Shown here piece after piece: positions 13,045 through 24,086 of a stretch of DNA of 64,000 bases (the first letter of the stretch is position 1; each line of letters opens with the position of its first letter). A program made the position numbers and the translations under genes. Source of the DNA: Marasmius tenuissimus. Taxonomy: Eukaryota; Basidiomycota; Agaricomycetes; Agaricales; Marasmiaceae. The stretch is from assembly GCA_029532415.1 (NCBI GenBank), contig JAQOTA010000054.1, positions 682,001 to 746,000 on the forward strand, written 5' to 3'. The notes under the pieces are model-generated. The model made no database searches and was not told the origin of the DNA. It was given only the letters and a program-made list of their open reading frames with translations.

Positions 13045-14524
13045 CCAGCTGCTCTCATACCCGAATATCCGTCTCGTCGTAAGGCGGGAAGTAGCACGTC
13101 GCCCATGACATACAGTAACGACTTATTTTGGCGGCAACACTTGGCTGAAACACTGGTAGTTCGCGCCTGTTCATGATTCGTGTGATTTCACTATACAGAC
13201 TCGACGGCCGGCAGACCCCAGACCTAATAGCAATATGTGGAGGTGACACAGCAAACCACCTAGCTTTGTCCCCACTTCAATTTCCGGTTCTTGGGGTTTC
13301 GAATGGACGACCTCCTCTCCTAACAGCCGTATGTTCCGAAGGAGTTGAAGCCCATAGCTCCAGCATCAACTAGTAGTAATTAGGAAATTACAACACCTTA
13401 CTCTTACATGTCGGGTTACACGGAGTGCCCTTTCAATCAACGTTTGACTTTCCTCCGGTGCTAAGGCATAATGAGAAAGAGAATGCACAGTAAAACCAAA
13501 ATCGATCTGTCTTATCGAGTTGTGCCGTGCTCCCGTTCGCTGGATGAAGAAAGAGGTTACCCGTTGAATGCGGCCGGCGGAGCATGAAGGAAGATGAATA
13601 TACTGGCATGGGTGGTGTACCAAGGAGAAGTGGTACGGCTTAATCTGCCGAGATTCTGTGGAAGTCTAAGCACCATGCTGTTCTCAATAGAGCAATAGAT
13701 TCGCGATAAAAATGCGACTGGAGAGGAGGAGCATAAACCTTTTTGCCTATCAGGACCGAGTCCTAGGCTCAAACAGCCTGGAAAATCTGGCCGCTGTGCC
13801 GTGCACGACCATCTTCCCGACAGGTATTAATACCCTCATGATAGTTGATTGTACGTATGATAGACTGATCATCGTCGACATGTTCAAAGCCAGGAATATC
13901 AGCATGATTGACCTCTATTCAATTTATAACGTTACACGTATCAAAAGGATATCCGAGGTTCCTCAGCAATCAGACTGATAGTTATCACAGAGCTTTGTCG
14001 ATGTAACTATCCCTCACCCCGGGCTCATACCGATAATAACACGTTCTCGTCCTTCATTCTTTGCAGTACGTACAGAGACCGTCCGGGCTCGCCTTGACCG
14101 GGCCCGTGCGCAAGTTCAATGACCTTCAGTGACCCGGGACAATATCGTACCGTAGGTACTCTTGTTCCACGTTCTACCTCAAGGTACAACATGCACACCA
14201 ACAATGATAAGGGAACGGATATGTAAGACTAATTGGAAAGTTCGCTTTGTCGATGTGCAACAAGAGCACTCGGATGAGTCGCATCTTTTCGGCAAATCCC
14301 GAAGTATGGTGGCGCAAGTTCAGTCCTCCAATCGTGGTTGCAGCATCACAGATATAAATTTACACATTATCATACACAATACGTATCGCAAGACAAAGAC
14401 ACACAGAAATGTTGAGCCAGCGATTGCAATGTCTTCATACTACGCCGTAAGGAACAAGGGTTCATTATCAATCCGCATAACATTCGACACAATTCTCCAC
14501 ACTCACCTGCCGATTGCAAGACAT

Positions 14525-14838
14525 TTACGTGCAGTAGGCGTTCCATGGTGGCTGAGTCTTGCAGCACGTCGGGCAGCGACAGTTTGCAGAGAGATGAAAG
14601 ATACCGTCTCCACCGCAAGTATAGACGTACGCGTTTCCGCCATTGGGATACGCCTCACAGCCAAAACCACCTACAAGACGCACGGGGAGAATATCGAGTC
14701 AGTCAGATTGCGGAACGACGATTACAGAGACGAGCGCTGAGACGCACCGGGAGTGTCGCATGGCTGGCCGACTGGGTTGTACTGCGCAAGGGAAACCGTG
14801 GCAGTGAGGAGGAGGGTAGAGATGACGAAGAAGCGCAT
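14525..14838 (-). CDS. Small secreted eight-cysteine protein (copy B)
   Basis: Two exons (14838-14748 and 14670-14525) encode 78 residues. The signal peptide is MRFFVISTLLLTATVSLA. All eight cysteines of copy A are kept, and the second exon has exactly the same length (146 nt) with few substitutions, for example a lysine for methionine after the CC pair and Trp for Arg near the end. The first exon is two codons shorter, after the signal peptide. The strong conservation of exons against diverged flanks suggests both copies are under selection. Confidence 0.8.
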
Positions 14839-14912
14839 TATGAGTTTAAGTTCAAGAGCGGTAGGACAGAGAGAATAGAATGGTAAGGGAGAGGAGAGGG
14901 ATTGCGGCGAGC

Positions 14913-14920
14913 TTTTATAG
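14913..14920 (-). promoter_or_regulatory. TATA box of secreted-protein copy B
   Basis: CTATAAAA on the minus strand, 75 nt upstream of the start codon, matching the position in copy A. Confidence 0.65.
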
Positions 14921-15690
14921 CCCAGCAACTCTCATAACTGGATATTAGTCTTGTTGTGAGGCGGGAAGTAGTACGTCGCCCATGACATACAGTAGGCGGG
15001 ATACACTGGGCTGAAACATTGATGCTGCGTGACTGTTCATGACTCGCGAGATCATGATGTACAAACTCGACGGGGGGCGTGGTCCCAACAAGGTCTAAGA
15101 CGCGTAATCATGTGGAGGTGATACAGCAAACCATCTGGATCACTACCCACCCCAATGTCCTGTTCTTGGGTTGACGAACGGACCACCTTTTCACCCAGCA
15201 GCCGTATGTTGCGAAGCCGTCGAAATCCATAGCTACGAGTTTCAAGTAGTAACAATTAGGGAGTTGAGCCACCTTCACCTTACGTCGGGACGGTTACACG
15301 CCAGAGTGCTCTGTTGACCAACGCTGGGCATAACGAGGATGGGACTACACAGTCAAAAATAGGAGTCCCACTTAGCGGAACCTTGCCGTCTTCCCGATCT
15401 CTGGATGAAGATAGAGGTTGGTTACCATTGGATGCGGCCGGCGGAACTTGATGGAAGGAGAATGGGTTGGCATGGATGGTGCACCAGGGAGCATGTCACG
15501 GCGCAAAAATACTCGTCGAGATGTTATGGAAGTCCAAGTATAATTCTGACCACAATCCATCTGCGATGGAACCGCAACTGAAGTTGAAGAGGAGCGGAAA
15601 CCTTGTTGTGCCATCAGGATCGAGTGTAAGGCTCGAATAGCCTGGTGTGTTTGGCCGAACCACCCGATACATGATTCTATGTACGACAAA

Positions 15691-16375
15691 GCTATTTGAC
15701 CATTGGATTACTCAGAGAGCCTACTAGAAGCTTGCGATTAGCGCTTCAGGGAAGGTTTGGTGTTTGCAGTTTAGGTTGGACGTCAGATTTACCAACTCGG
15801 ATTCAGATGATGAAGGCGGGAGAGGGATCTCAATGGATGATTATCCAGGTCCTAAAGGAGTTTTGAAGTCGCTTTTGTGGATTAGTATTTTTAAGATCGA
15901 GATGGAAAGAAAAACCTGCAAGCCGACTTCCTACTCAGTAGACTGCTGTATTTTTCGTCGCTTCACCATGTAGGACATCATTTGGGTTGACACACCGTGC
16001 TGCGCAATCATCGGAGTATCATTTGAGAACTCTCAGAACTAGTCCCTGTCGGTAGGCGTACCTTGATGACTTAGTGAGTTTAAACTTGATTTACGGCGAG
16101 GATCAAGCTGGGGAAAACACATACTATAGTCACAGAAGTAAGGTGTAATTTTTCAGAGGAATATTACTGAGTTGCTTCTGACTTAGATTTGAGCTCCAAA
16201 TAGTGCTACTCACTTGTTTTGAAAGGGTTTGTCGGGACGAACGAGACGAAGGAAGGGAACACCATCGCGGTCTATTTATAGCTACAGAATTCGTGTGACG
16301 GCGTATGACGCCACTCGACCGAAATTGCCTTTTTCGTCTAACTATTTTCTGGCTGCGCACGGACCAACCTGCATG
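15691..16375. other. Intergenic, nothing recognised
   Basis: No gene, repeat or RNA is visible between the end of duplication unit B and the TATA box at 16376. Confidence 0.4.
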
Positions 16376-16382
16376 TATAAAA
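16376..16382 (+). promoter_or_regulatory. Candidate TATA box with downstream pyrimidine tract and short uORF
   Basis: TATAAAA is followed about 25-55 nt later by a run of C and T (16406-16432), a usual fungal start-site context. A 12-codon ORF including stop (ATG 16458 to TGA 16493) comes next. If this promoter serves the YTH gene, the leader is very long (2.4 kb); otherwise it drives a transcript I cannot identify. Confidence 0.45.
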
Positions 16383-18818
16383 GCAGTCTCGTAGTACTCT
16401 GAAGCCTTTCCTCTCTTTCCCCCACTTCTTGCAGACCGTCGATCGTTTCTCTAGAACATGGTCAAGCCAAAAAGTCGATTGAGCATTGGCTGACCCTCGA
16501 TTGAGGAGTACGCTGCGTGTCGGTGAGTGTCTTTCTAGCGAAGTTTCTTGAAGGCTAGTCTAATTGGTTAAAGATATACTCGAAACACATGCTGCAGTCA
16601 AATCTGCTGCTCCTCAGTGCCTCCACCACTAGACTGGTGAAACAAACGATCGCTATGTAGTACGTCAACCCTCCGTTCTTACACCTCGCCTCCTCACTGC
16701 GCATATAGTCACCTCCCTCTCTCAACTCTACCACAAAATTCAAGAAAGGCTCTCAGCAGCATTCAAACTTGATTGTTGGATATCGAAAATTACATCTTCT
16801 TCTCAACTAAAGCACCCACAATCGTGTCAGCTCCACCAACAATATCCTTTCTCTAGACTCGAACCCAGCGGCTCGCGGCTCCTGTTCTCAAAACTTTGAC
16901 GGGGCAGTCTGGCTCCAGTCTATCCTTCTTCGAAGCGCGGCATCCTCAACCAATCCCATCCAGTCGCAATACTCTGAAGGCAAGCAACTCTTCCCCTCAT
17001 CACATCTGCTGCCACACTGCACGCCGCACGACCACTCACCCTTACTTCCGATATCTCCGACCTTTGGTTTTGGATATCAGGCGCCCACCATCGGTACGTT
17101 CATCTCACATCTTTATCAAGGAATCGAGACCTTGAAGGAATAGTCCCGCTAGAGGAATGTGCTTCCACATGTGCACTCTCTTGCGCGCTTCTGTATAGGG
17201 CTTCGGGCTGAACTCCAGGATCCTAGGACCTGCCCCTCGATATTATTCGCAGCTCCCACGGAAAACTCCCTGGACTCGTCTCTCACAACTCTGCAGATAC
17301 TGTCGATCACTATGTCGCTATTGCATTTTTGTTGATCATTGAAGGTGAGTTTCGTGTCTTATCCTATGATGTGTCTTCGCTCATTTCGCGTCTCTTTCGG
17401 AGTCCGTTGCAGGTTCTTTGAACTTAATTGCGTGTTCATTCCTCAACTTCCTTTTAGAGAAACCTTGGGTCCTGATACCGGGTTTTGTAGTCGCCGGTCC
17501 GGGCCTTTCTGTTTCTTTTCTCGTTTCCCAATCAATTTTGCTCATTTGGTCTGCCGAGCCTATGAGCTGTGCTTCTAGAAGTCGGCACGAGAGATCATTG
17601 CACTGAGTGAACTTGAGGTTCGGCCATTCCAGACCTGTTTTCTCCAACGTTTCCCAGTGAGTGTCTAAACTTCTTCCCTTCTCGATGAGGTGCACTCAAG
17701 CAGTATATTTTTCATTATATTCGGTCGTGCCGCAGCTATAGAACGTCACTGACGCCTTTCTTTGCCCTGTAATTTGAACAAAACGACCCCAAGTTTGATC
17801 GTGAGTTGGATTGTTGTTTACCTGAAGCTCTAGGACGGTTCCTGTGATGTTGCTGCGATGGTCGGCCACTTGATGATCTCCATCGCATGAACAAAGATAG
17901 GTCCGCTACGCCATGGGTGGTGTGGAGTCATTTCCACGGACTTGAAAAGCGACCTTGGAGAGAAACGCAGAGTAGGCATTCAAGCGCTCACAAAGCGCCA
18001 ATGATGTCACCAAAGATTTCTATCAAAGGTTAGGGTTTCGTGGTGGTCGGCCCGAATGACGTCATGATCTTCACAGCTTCACCTCCCTTCGCTCCGTTTT
18101 TCTCTCCCCTTCGGTCTGGGCTGGTCACATTTTCTGTCGTCGATGCTAAGATTGGGCGGGTTCTAGATCGAGCTGTGGTGAGTGTCGCGATCTCTTCGTT
18201 CCTTATGGGCTGATCCGACGCCGCTCTCATTCGGAAGTTTAAGGTAATGGTGCATGTATCGTCTGTCCAGAAGAATTTTCAGCAATCTTGACTGTTGATT
18301 TTGACGACAAACGCGTCGGCTTCGGAGGAAACCATACAGGGCTATGTCAGAAATCGTGCCAGGTGTCCGTCAGGCTTCGGTATGACGATGGCGAGGACGT
18401 ATACACTACTCCTGCTATCAACTTGGTATCTCCAGCCTCAAGTGCAAAGGTGCGCACGTTACGTTCAGGTCAATATATTTGTTTTTGTTACCTTTACTCC
18501 TTGATGACGATGTTGATTCTGTCTCTGCCTTTCTCTCAGTGTTGTGGTGCTTGTCCGAAAGCCGTTTGTATCGTTCGGTATCATTCCTTTGCAAGGCATT
18601 CATTTATCTCGGAGTATCAACCATGAATAGATGAGACGGCGCGCCCTGACGGCCTAAAATTGTGAGTGATTATTAGAACCTTCCTGGCGTGCTTTAACAC
18701 TCTGAAATAAGGTTCCTGACTTCACTGCGACTCCAGTACTCGCAAGTCCGGATGCTGCATTCCTCGCTATCATCAGCCCATGCTATCCGGAGCCTTCCCT
18801 TTCCGACAAACCCTCAAA
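16383..18818 (+). other. Possible long intron-bearing 5' leader, no protein assigned
   Basis: The stretch is pyrimidine-rich and has several good GT donors (for example near 16523, 17344, 17805, 18179 and 18661) but no reading frame I can assemble or relate to a family. Open frames around 18288-18504 look partly codon-like and could be an unrecognised upstream exon. I leave it unassigned. Confidence 0.3.
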
Positions 18819-21800
18819 ATGCATTACGTAGGACATGAAATTCGAGGCTTTTACTCACTCCAAGGTGAGCCAATGACCCTCTGCTTTACTGAGGGAGGGA
18901 ATGATATCATGCTTCCCACGGTGGATTTATAGCTCCTACATATACTACACCACCGTCGTTTTGGGACATATTCTATCTTCTGGACGACTACAGTCGACAA
19001 AAACAACGCGGTACCCACCACATAACCTATTATTTAAAGTCGTAAGTTCAAGACATTGTTGCAAGGATGAACAACGATAAACGTTTGAGTCCTTTACTTT
19101 CGAGGACGCGTTTCAGTACTAATTCCTTCCATTCTTTTCCGGGATTCATCTAGTCGAAGAAACTATCAGAAGGGTCGAAGCAGGTTACGAGAGCGAAGAC
19201 GGATTGAGAAGTACAACACCGAAACCAGGAGTTCGCGTTCGCGTCGAGCAGGTCGCGACTGAACAAGGTAAGCGTTGTGTCATGTGATTTCACGGACAAA
19301 CAAACAGACGATTCCGAATGGGGGGATGTCATCGTCGATGTCGCGCGTTACATTTTTTTCTTCGACGGTGTTGTTGTGTTCTATTCTCTCTCTCTCTCTT
19401 TTTCATTTTCCTTCACGCATCGCGAATTATGACCCTCTCTTATCTTCCTTTCTTCTAGAAGTGCTGTCAGATTTGACTGGAGGTATTCTGGTACGTTTTT
19501 TTAATAGCTGTTTGGGCTATTTTTCTAGCATTTTCGAGAGATCGCTGATACTAAAGTTTATCCAGGTTCTTATGATTCATTCCCCTCGATTGCCCTAAAA
19601 TCTCCTAGAAGTTGTTGCCGAACATCAAGAATTGAGTGCAGACACTGGACGGTCTATGCCTGGTGATGACAGAAGCCGCATGCCCGGTAGACGGACCCAG
19701 CAGTCGAACCAGTCGCGAAGACCTACAGGCCATACTGGAAATTCGGGACCTACAAATTCGGGACCTACACCAATATCCCCGTCTGGTCCTGGAGGACACA
19801 CCATCTCCTATTCGCCCGCGCAGCCAGACCATGCCCCTCCACCAACCTACGCTTATCCTCCTTCAACGTCCTTTAGTCAAAGTGCGGCTTTCTACGGTGC
19901 ACAATACACGATGCCACCCCAGCAACCACCCACGATGGCTATGGCGACCTATCCGTTCTCGCATGGGTACCAGCACCAGCACCATGTTCCTCCAGATCCT
20001 GGCCTGATGTCCCAAAATATCCATGCCAATTATCGGTCCATGATTCCTCCGTATGCTTACCAACAGCAACGACAGTCTTCCGACAACAATTCTGCTCATT
20101 CGGGCTACTCGAACGCACCTCTTTTCTCCCCTCCTACTCCTCCCAATAATCCAGGAGCCTTCCAATCGTTACGCTACCCTTCACCCATGCCCCCTTCATC
20201 TCAATATGCGACCTATCACCAGACACCTGCCGCTTTCTCACCCACGGCCATGTATCAGTCACCGCAGTTCAATTACCCGCGCCCCTTTGCTTCTTCCCCT
20301 GAAGCTGAAGGCCAGGGTACTTGGTGGTATCTACCGCATCTCTCTCACCAGCACCAGCCGCAATACGAAGGCAACCCATCACAAAATGCCTCGTATCAGA
20401 CCCCTCCCTACACTATGGGGTACTCGCCACAAGTTCAGGAGATGGATAACTCATTCCCAGCGTCCAGTACAGGCAGTTCAATTTACCCGATGTCATCCAC
20501 GGTGCACACATCTCCCCACTCCCACGTTGCCCGACCACCTTCTACTTCGATATCACCTCCACCCGCGGCGGTTCCTCCTCCAGTGGCACCACCAGCCCCT
20601 CCACCTGATCCCGCAGTTTCACGGACACGAACACCTCATACCCCGAGCGTTACGGCACAAGGAAAACCGTCCGGTCCTCCTTCGGCTAGCCTATCTGCCC
20701 AACCTACCCGCAAACCTTACCACCCTAATCCACCAGCTCATCGATCAGAATGGGTGATGTGGTCAGGAAACGTCCCTCCCGACGCGACACACGACGAGCT
20801 ATGGAGGTTCTTCAACCAAAAACCTACAACTCCGTCAGGGCGACCCTCACCCGAGTCATCACCATGGCATAGCGGCGTTCTCTCCATCTTTCTCATCTCC
20901 CGTTCATCGTGCGCGTTCATCAACTACGAGAACGAGGTCACGCTGCAGAGTGCGATCAATAGGTTTAATGGCTTGCCTTTACGACCGAACGATCCTAGGT
21001 GCCCGAGGTTGGTGTGTCGAGTCAGGAAAAAGGATGATGATCTACGAGCTGGAGTAGGTGGACAGAGAGGTGTTGGGATGCATACGAAGTGGGTGAAAGA
21101 CCAGAGGGTGAAGCCGAGGACGACTCCAACTCCAGCATTGGACCAGCAGGAACATTCGGACCTGGAGAGCTCGGCGTCGAACACCACCGAGGCTTCGTCT
21201 TCTTCGCTTTTAACGAGCGAAGGGGAGACGAGTCAGCGGAGCATTGATGGGATTGCCAGTGACGGGAGGCTGATGAGGTTGCTCATACCGAGGGGAGGAG
21301 GTCATTCGAATAGTTCGGGAAGTTATGCGTCGACCAATTCGAGTATGCTCAACCAGTGGTTTCCGAAGAGGTTTTTCATCCTCAAGTCACTGTCACAGGT
21401 GCGCTTCGTCCTGTCTATCTTTTGTTCTGAAAGCTAACATAGAAATTCACAGTTTGACTTGGACCTCTCCGTAGAAAAAGGCTTGTGGGCAACTCAGAAG
21501 CATAACGAGGGCATATTGGATCAGGCGTATCGAACATCTTCAGAGGTCTACTTGATATTTGGTGTGAACAAGAGTGGAGAGTTTTATGGGTATGCTAGGT
21601 ATGTCTGTTTTTTTGCTGCCCTCTTCAAACCGTTGTCTGACCAACCATTAACTGGATTTCAGAATGGCAGGGCCCGTGAAACAAGGCGAACACCGCGTAT
21701 CTTGGGGACCCCGGACAGATTCATCATCTTCCACCCGATCTTCACTATCACCCGTCACCGGTCGCGCTGTCCAGTCCGATACCATCTTCGAAGAGCCTGC

Positions 21801-22683
21801 CAGTCCTACGAGGGTTCTCGGGGAAGGTTTCGATACTTTAAATCTTGGCGCCACCCATAACTCGAATCGTACTCCGGCGTACTTCTCCGGAAGGATGGTG
21901 GAAGATAGCCCTCAACCCTTCTCGAACAATGGCTCATCCCCTGGGCAAAGTCGTTTGTTCGACGCCGCTCTGAGCCCTCGTTCCGTTAGTGGTGGCGCCG
22001 ATTCCTACTCTTCAGACGCCGGCCAACCAGACGAAAGGAGGACAGCACCAGCAGAGCTTGGACATCAGCACAAGAAGATCACGATGCAAACCCCGACTAT
22101 GAAGTTCAGTCTCGATAATAGAGCATTGCTGAAGGAGAAGGCCAGTTCGATCGCGGAGGGCAATAATTTCCAGCTGGACGAGGACGCGCCGATAAGGGCG
22201 ATGAAAAATCCTAGTCCCGAGTCGAAATCGATGGACGCCATGGATGAGGAGCGAGAGGATGGACAGATTGCTGAGATGGTGCAGCAGGCGAAGGGCAAGG
22301 GGAAGGCTGCGGATGTGAAGGGTAAGGGCCGAGCTGCGACCATGTACCCAGATGGCGACGCTACCCCCGCGAAAGACGAACCCACTTCATGGGGCGATTC
22401 ATTCAAAGTCGAATGGCTATGTACGGAGCGTCTCTCGTTCCTCCGCACGAGACATATACGGAATCCGTGGAACCACGATAGAGAGATCAAGGTTTCGAGG
22501 GACGGTACGGAGCTCGAGCCAGTGGTCGGACAGCAGCTGCTGGACGAATGGGATAAGTTCGTTCAGGAAGTTCGCAGTGGGGTCGTGTCAAGTCCAACGA
22601 ACGAGGAAGCGGCTGAGAAACCTACACCTGTCAAGAAAGGCGGCTCTAGGCTTTCGTCTGCAGGGGCGAAGCGGAATGGATAG
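18819..22683 (+). CDS. RRM + YTH domain RNA-binding protein (m6A reader-like)
   Basis: Six exons (18819-18864, 19154-19267, 19459-19482, 19609-21398, 21453-21598, 21663-22683) join in frame to 1046 residues. Residues about 70-430 are Pro/Gln/Ser/Tyr-rich and disordered. An RRM-like domain spans about 441-560 (EWVMWSGNVPPDATHDELW, then SSCAFINYENEVTLQSAINRFNGLPL). The YTH domain starts near 640: KRFFILKSLSQFDLDLSVEK, GLWATQKHNEGILDQAY, VYLIFGVNKSGEFYGYARM, and resumes near 945 with FKVEWLCTERLSFLRTRHIR and RDGTELEP. The Trp of GLWATQ is a conserved aromatic-cage position for N6-methyladenosine. The two halves are separated by about 240 low-complexity residues. By family it binds methylated mRNA and affects its decay or meiotic use. 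The first three short exons, including a 24 nt exon with a weak donor (GTATTC), are inferred from frame continuity and are less certain than the rest. Confidence 0.92.
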
Positions 22684-24086
22684 GAAGGATGGAATGGTTC
22701 CTCAAGTTTATCACCATCGACGTGGATCCTGCCTCGATATATTTCCTCTTCCTCTTCCAACGCTTTTCAATGCTCTCTTTACTCCAGCACCTCCTTTCTT
22801 ACCCACGTTGCTCGTGCTACCCCTCTGGCCCGAATTGGACAAATATCACCATGACGCTTTGTCATGCTTCATGCGTCGTCACATATACGCCTGGCGCCGC
22901 TGGAGCTCCGTCACATCGACGACATGTCCGCTGCCTATCGCGGCGTGGGCCATTTTGGTCAGACACGCCGTCATTCAGCTCCGCGCCCGGAAATAGTACA
23001 TTGATAGAGGGAGGGAAGGTATCTATGAAAGCCAAAAAATCGAAAAAGTACTGAAGAAAAGAGAGGAATGTAAAACTAAAAAAGAGGAAAGGAATAAACA
23101 CGCTCACCGTCCAACGTCTACCGCTACAATCGTGTGAGTTCAAGGCGCCATTCTTCCTTGCTCAACTCTCGCTAATGTCTCCACCAGTTATTATTTTATT
23201 CATACAGACAGGATTATGCTTGTCATTCACGATACAAGTCACTCCTTTAAAAGCCAACGGTCACAACCCAACCAATATTCACGCTCCACGTTCTGCTTTC
23301 TTGCTTTTGGGGTTCTCGCCTACCTGCTTTCGCCGCCGCCGTCGTGCTCTACATTCTTCTCATCCCGTGCCTGCTATCGCCGTCGTCGTGCTATCCACTC
23401 TTCACGCCCCCTTTGCAATCGCCTTCCCCCAATTCGCACTTTTTGTTTTCTTTTTCGTCATCAGGGCTTTTTTGGCTTCCCTTTTTTCTCCTTGGGTTTT
23501 AACACAACCAAGAATCAACCGAATTTGTAGCTTTAGTCTTCCATACTTCTCGCATCGCAATTGTTTAACCACCACTCTCACTACTTACCTGCATACAGAA
23601 CACTAGTTAACTACTGTATTACTTGAGCACTGGCAATACACGGAAGCGCCATTGTGCGCGAGGATACTTCAGACAACCTTGCAACAAGCGGCCGACCACG
23701 ATGAACTTGTACTCGAGCCAGATGACCACGAGCGCCAGCAAGCACCTCATTAACGTCTTTTTTCACACGATACGTCTTTCTCTCGGACGCTGACGATTCG
23801 GGATGCCCACCATAGGTCAAGATTAATATCGCGCCATTCCTACTGGATATCCGTGCCAAGTTTATTCTCTGGACGGTGTTGCATGTGACGCACGACGACC
23901 CTCTTGTAAAATTGAGGATCTCTCTCGCAAGCCACGGGCTCAAGCGCGTCTCAATTACGGCGGGCAATTCTATCTCTCACCCAAGCGGTCAGCTGCTGTG
24001 GGTACGGGAGGCATTCCCATCTTTCACGATACCAATAAAAACCTCGCCTGATGGGAAAGTGCCGACCTGTGTCCCCTCTGATCATT
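22684..24086. other. Intergenic, start of transporter-cluster flank
   Basis: The left part is the pyrimidine-rich 3' flank of the YTH gene. From about 23850 the sequence matches the upstream regions of MFS copy B (27280-27530) and of the collapsed copy D (35050-35230), including TCTCTGGACG and GGTCAGCTG blocks, so it belongs to the duplicated transporter unit. Confidence 0.5.

Larger units (their letters stand above)
11990..13800. repeat. Tandem segmental duplication, unit A
   Basis: Unit A can be followed alongside unit B (about 13870-15690) over its whole length: the AAAGCCAGG-ATATCA left edge (12008 / 13884), the GATATCCGAGGTTCCTCAG block, the CAAGTTCAATGACC block, the secreted-protein gene, the GCGGGAAGTAG block and the right-hand GAGTC-TAGGCTC block (13757 / 15630). 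Identity falls off between blocks, with small indels, so the event is not very recent. Edges are approximate. Confidence 0.75.
13870..15690. repeat. Tandem segmental duplication, unit B
   Basis: Second unit of the duplication, in direct orientation to unit A and adjoining it. It carries secreted-protein copy B. An open frame at 15372-15689 on the minus strand is not preserved in unit A and is not taken as a gene. Confidence 0.75.

Noticed and set aside
15372..15689. A 105-codon minus-strand ORF in duplication unit B
   Set aside because: Not preserved in unit A, no start context or family resemblance.
20053..20757. A 234-codon second-frame ORF within the YTH gene
   Set aside because: Shadow in the Pro/Ser-rich low-complexity region; the main frame continues to the YTH domain.
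24051..24086. Upstream in-frame ATG for transporter A
   Set aside because: The equivalent codon is absent in copy B, and the family start is better matched at 24087.
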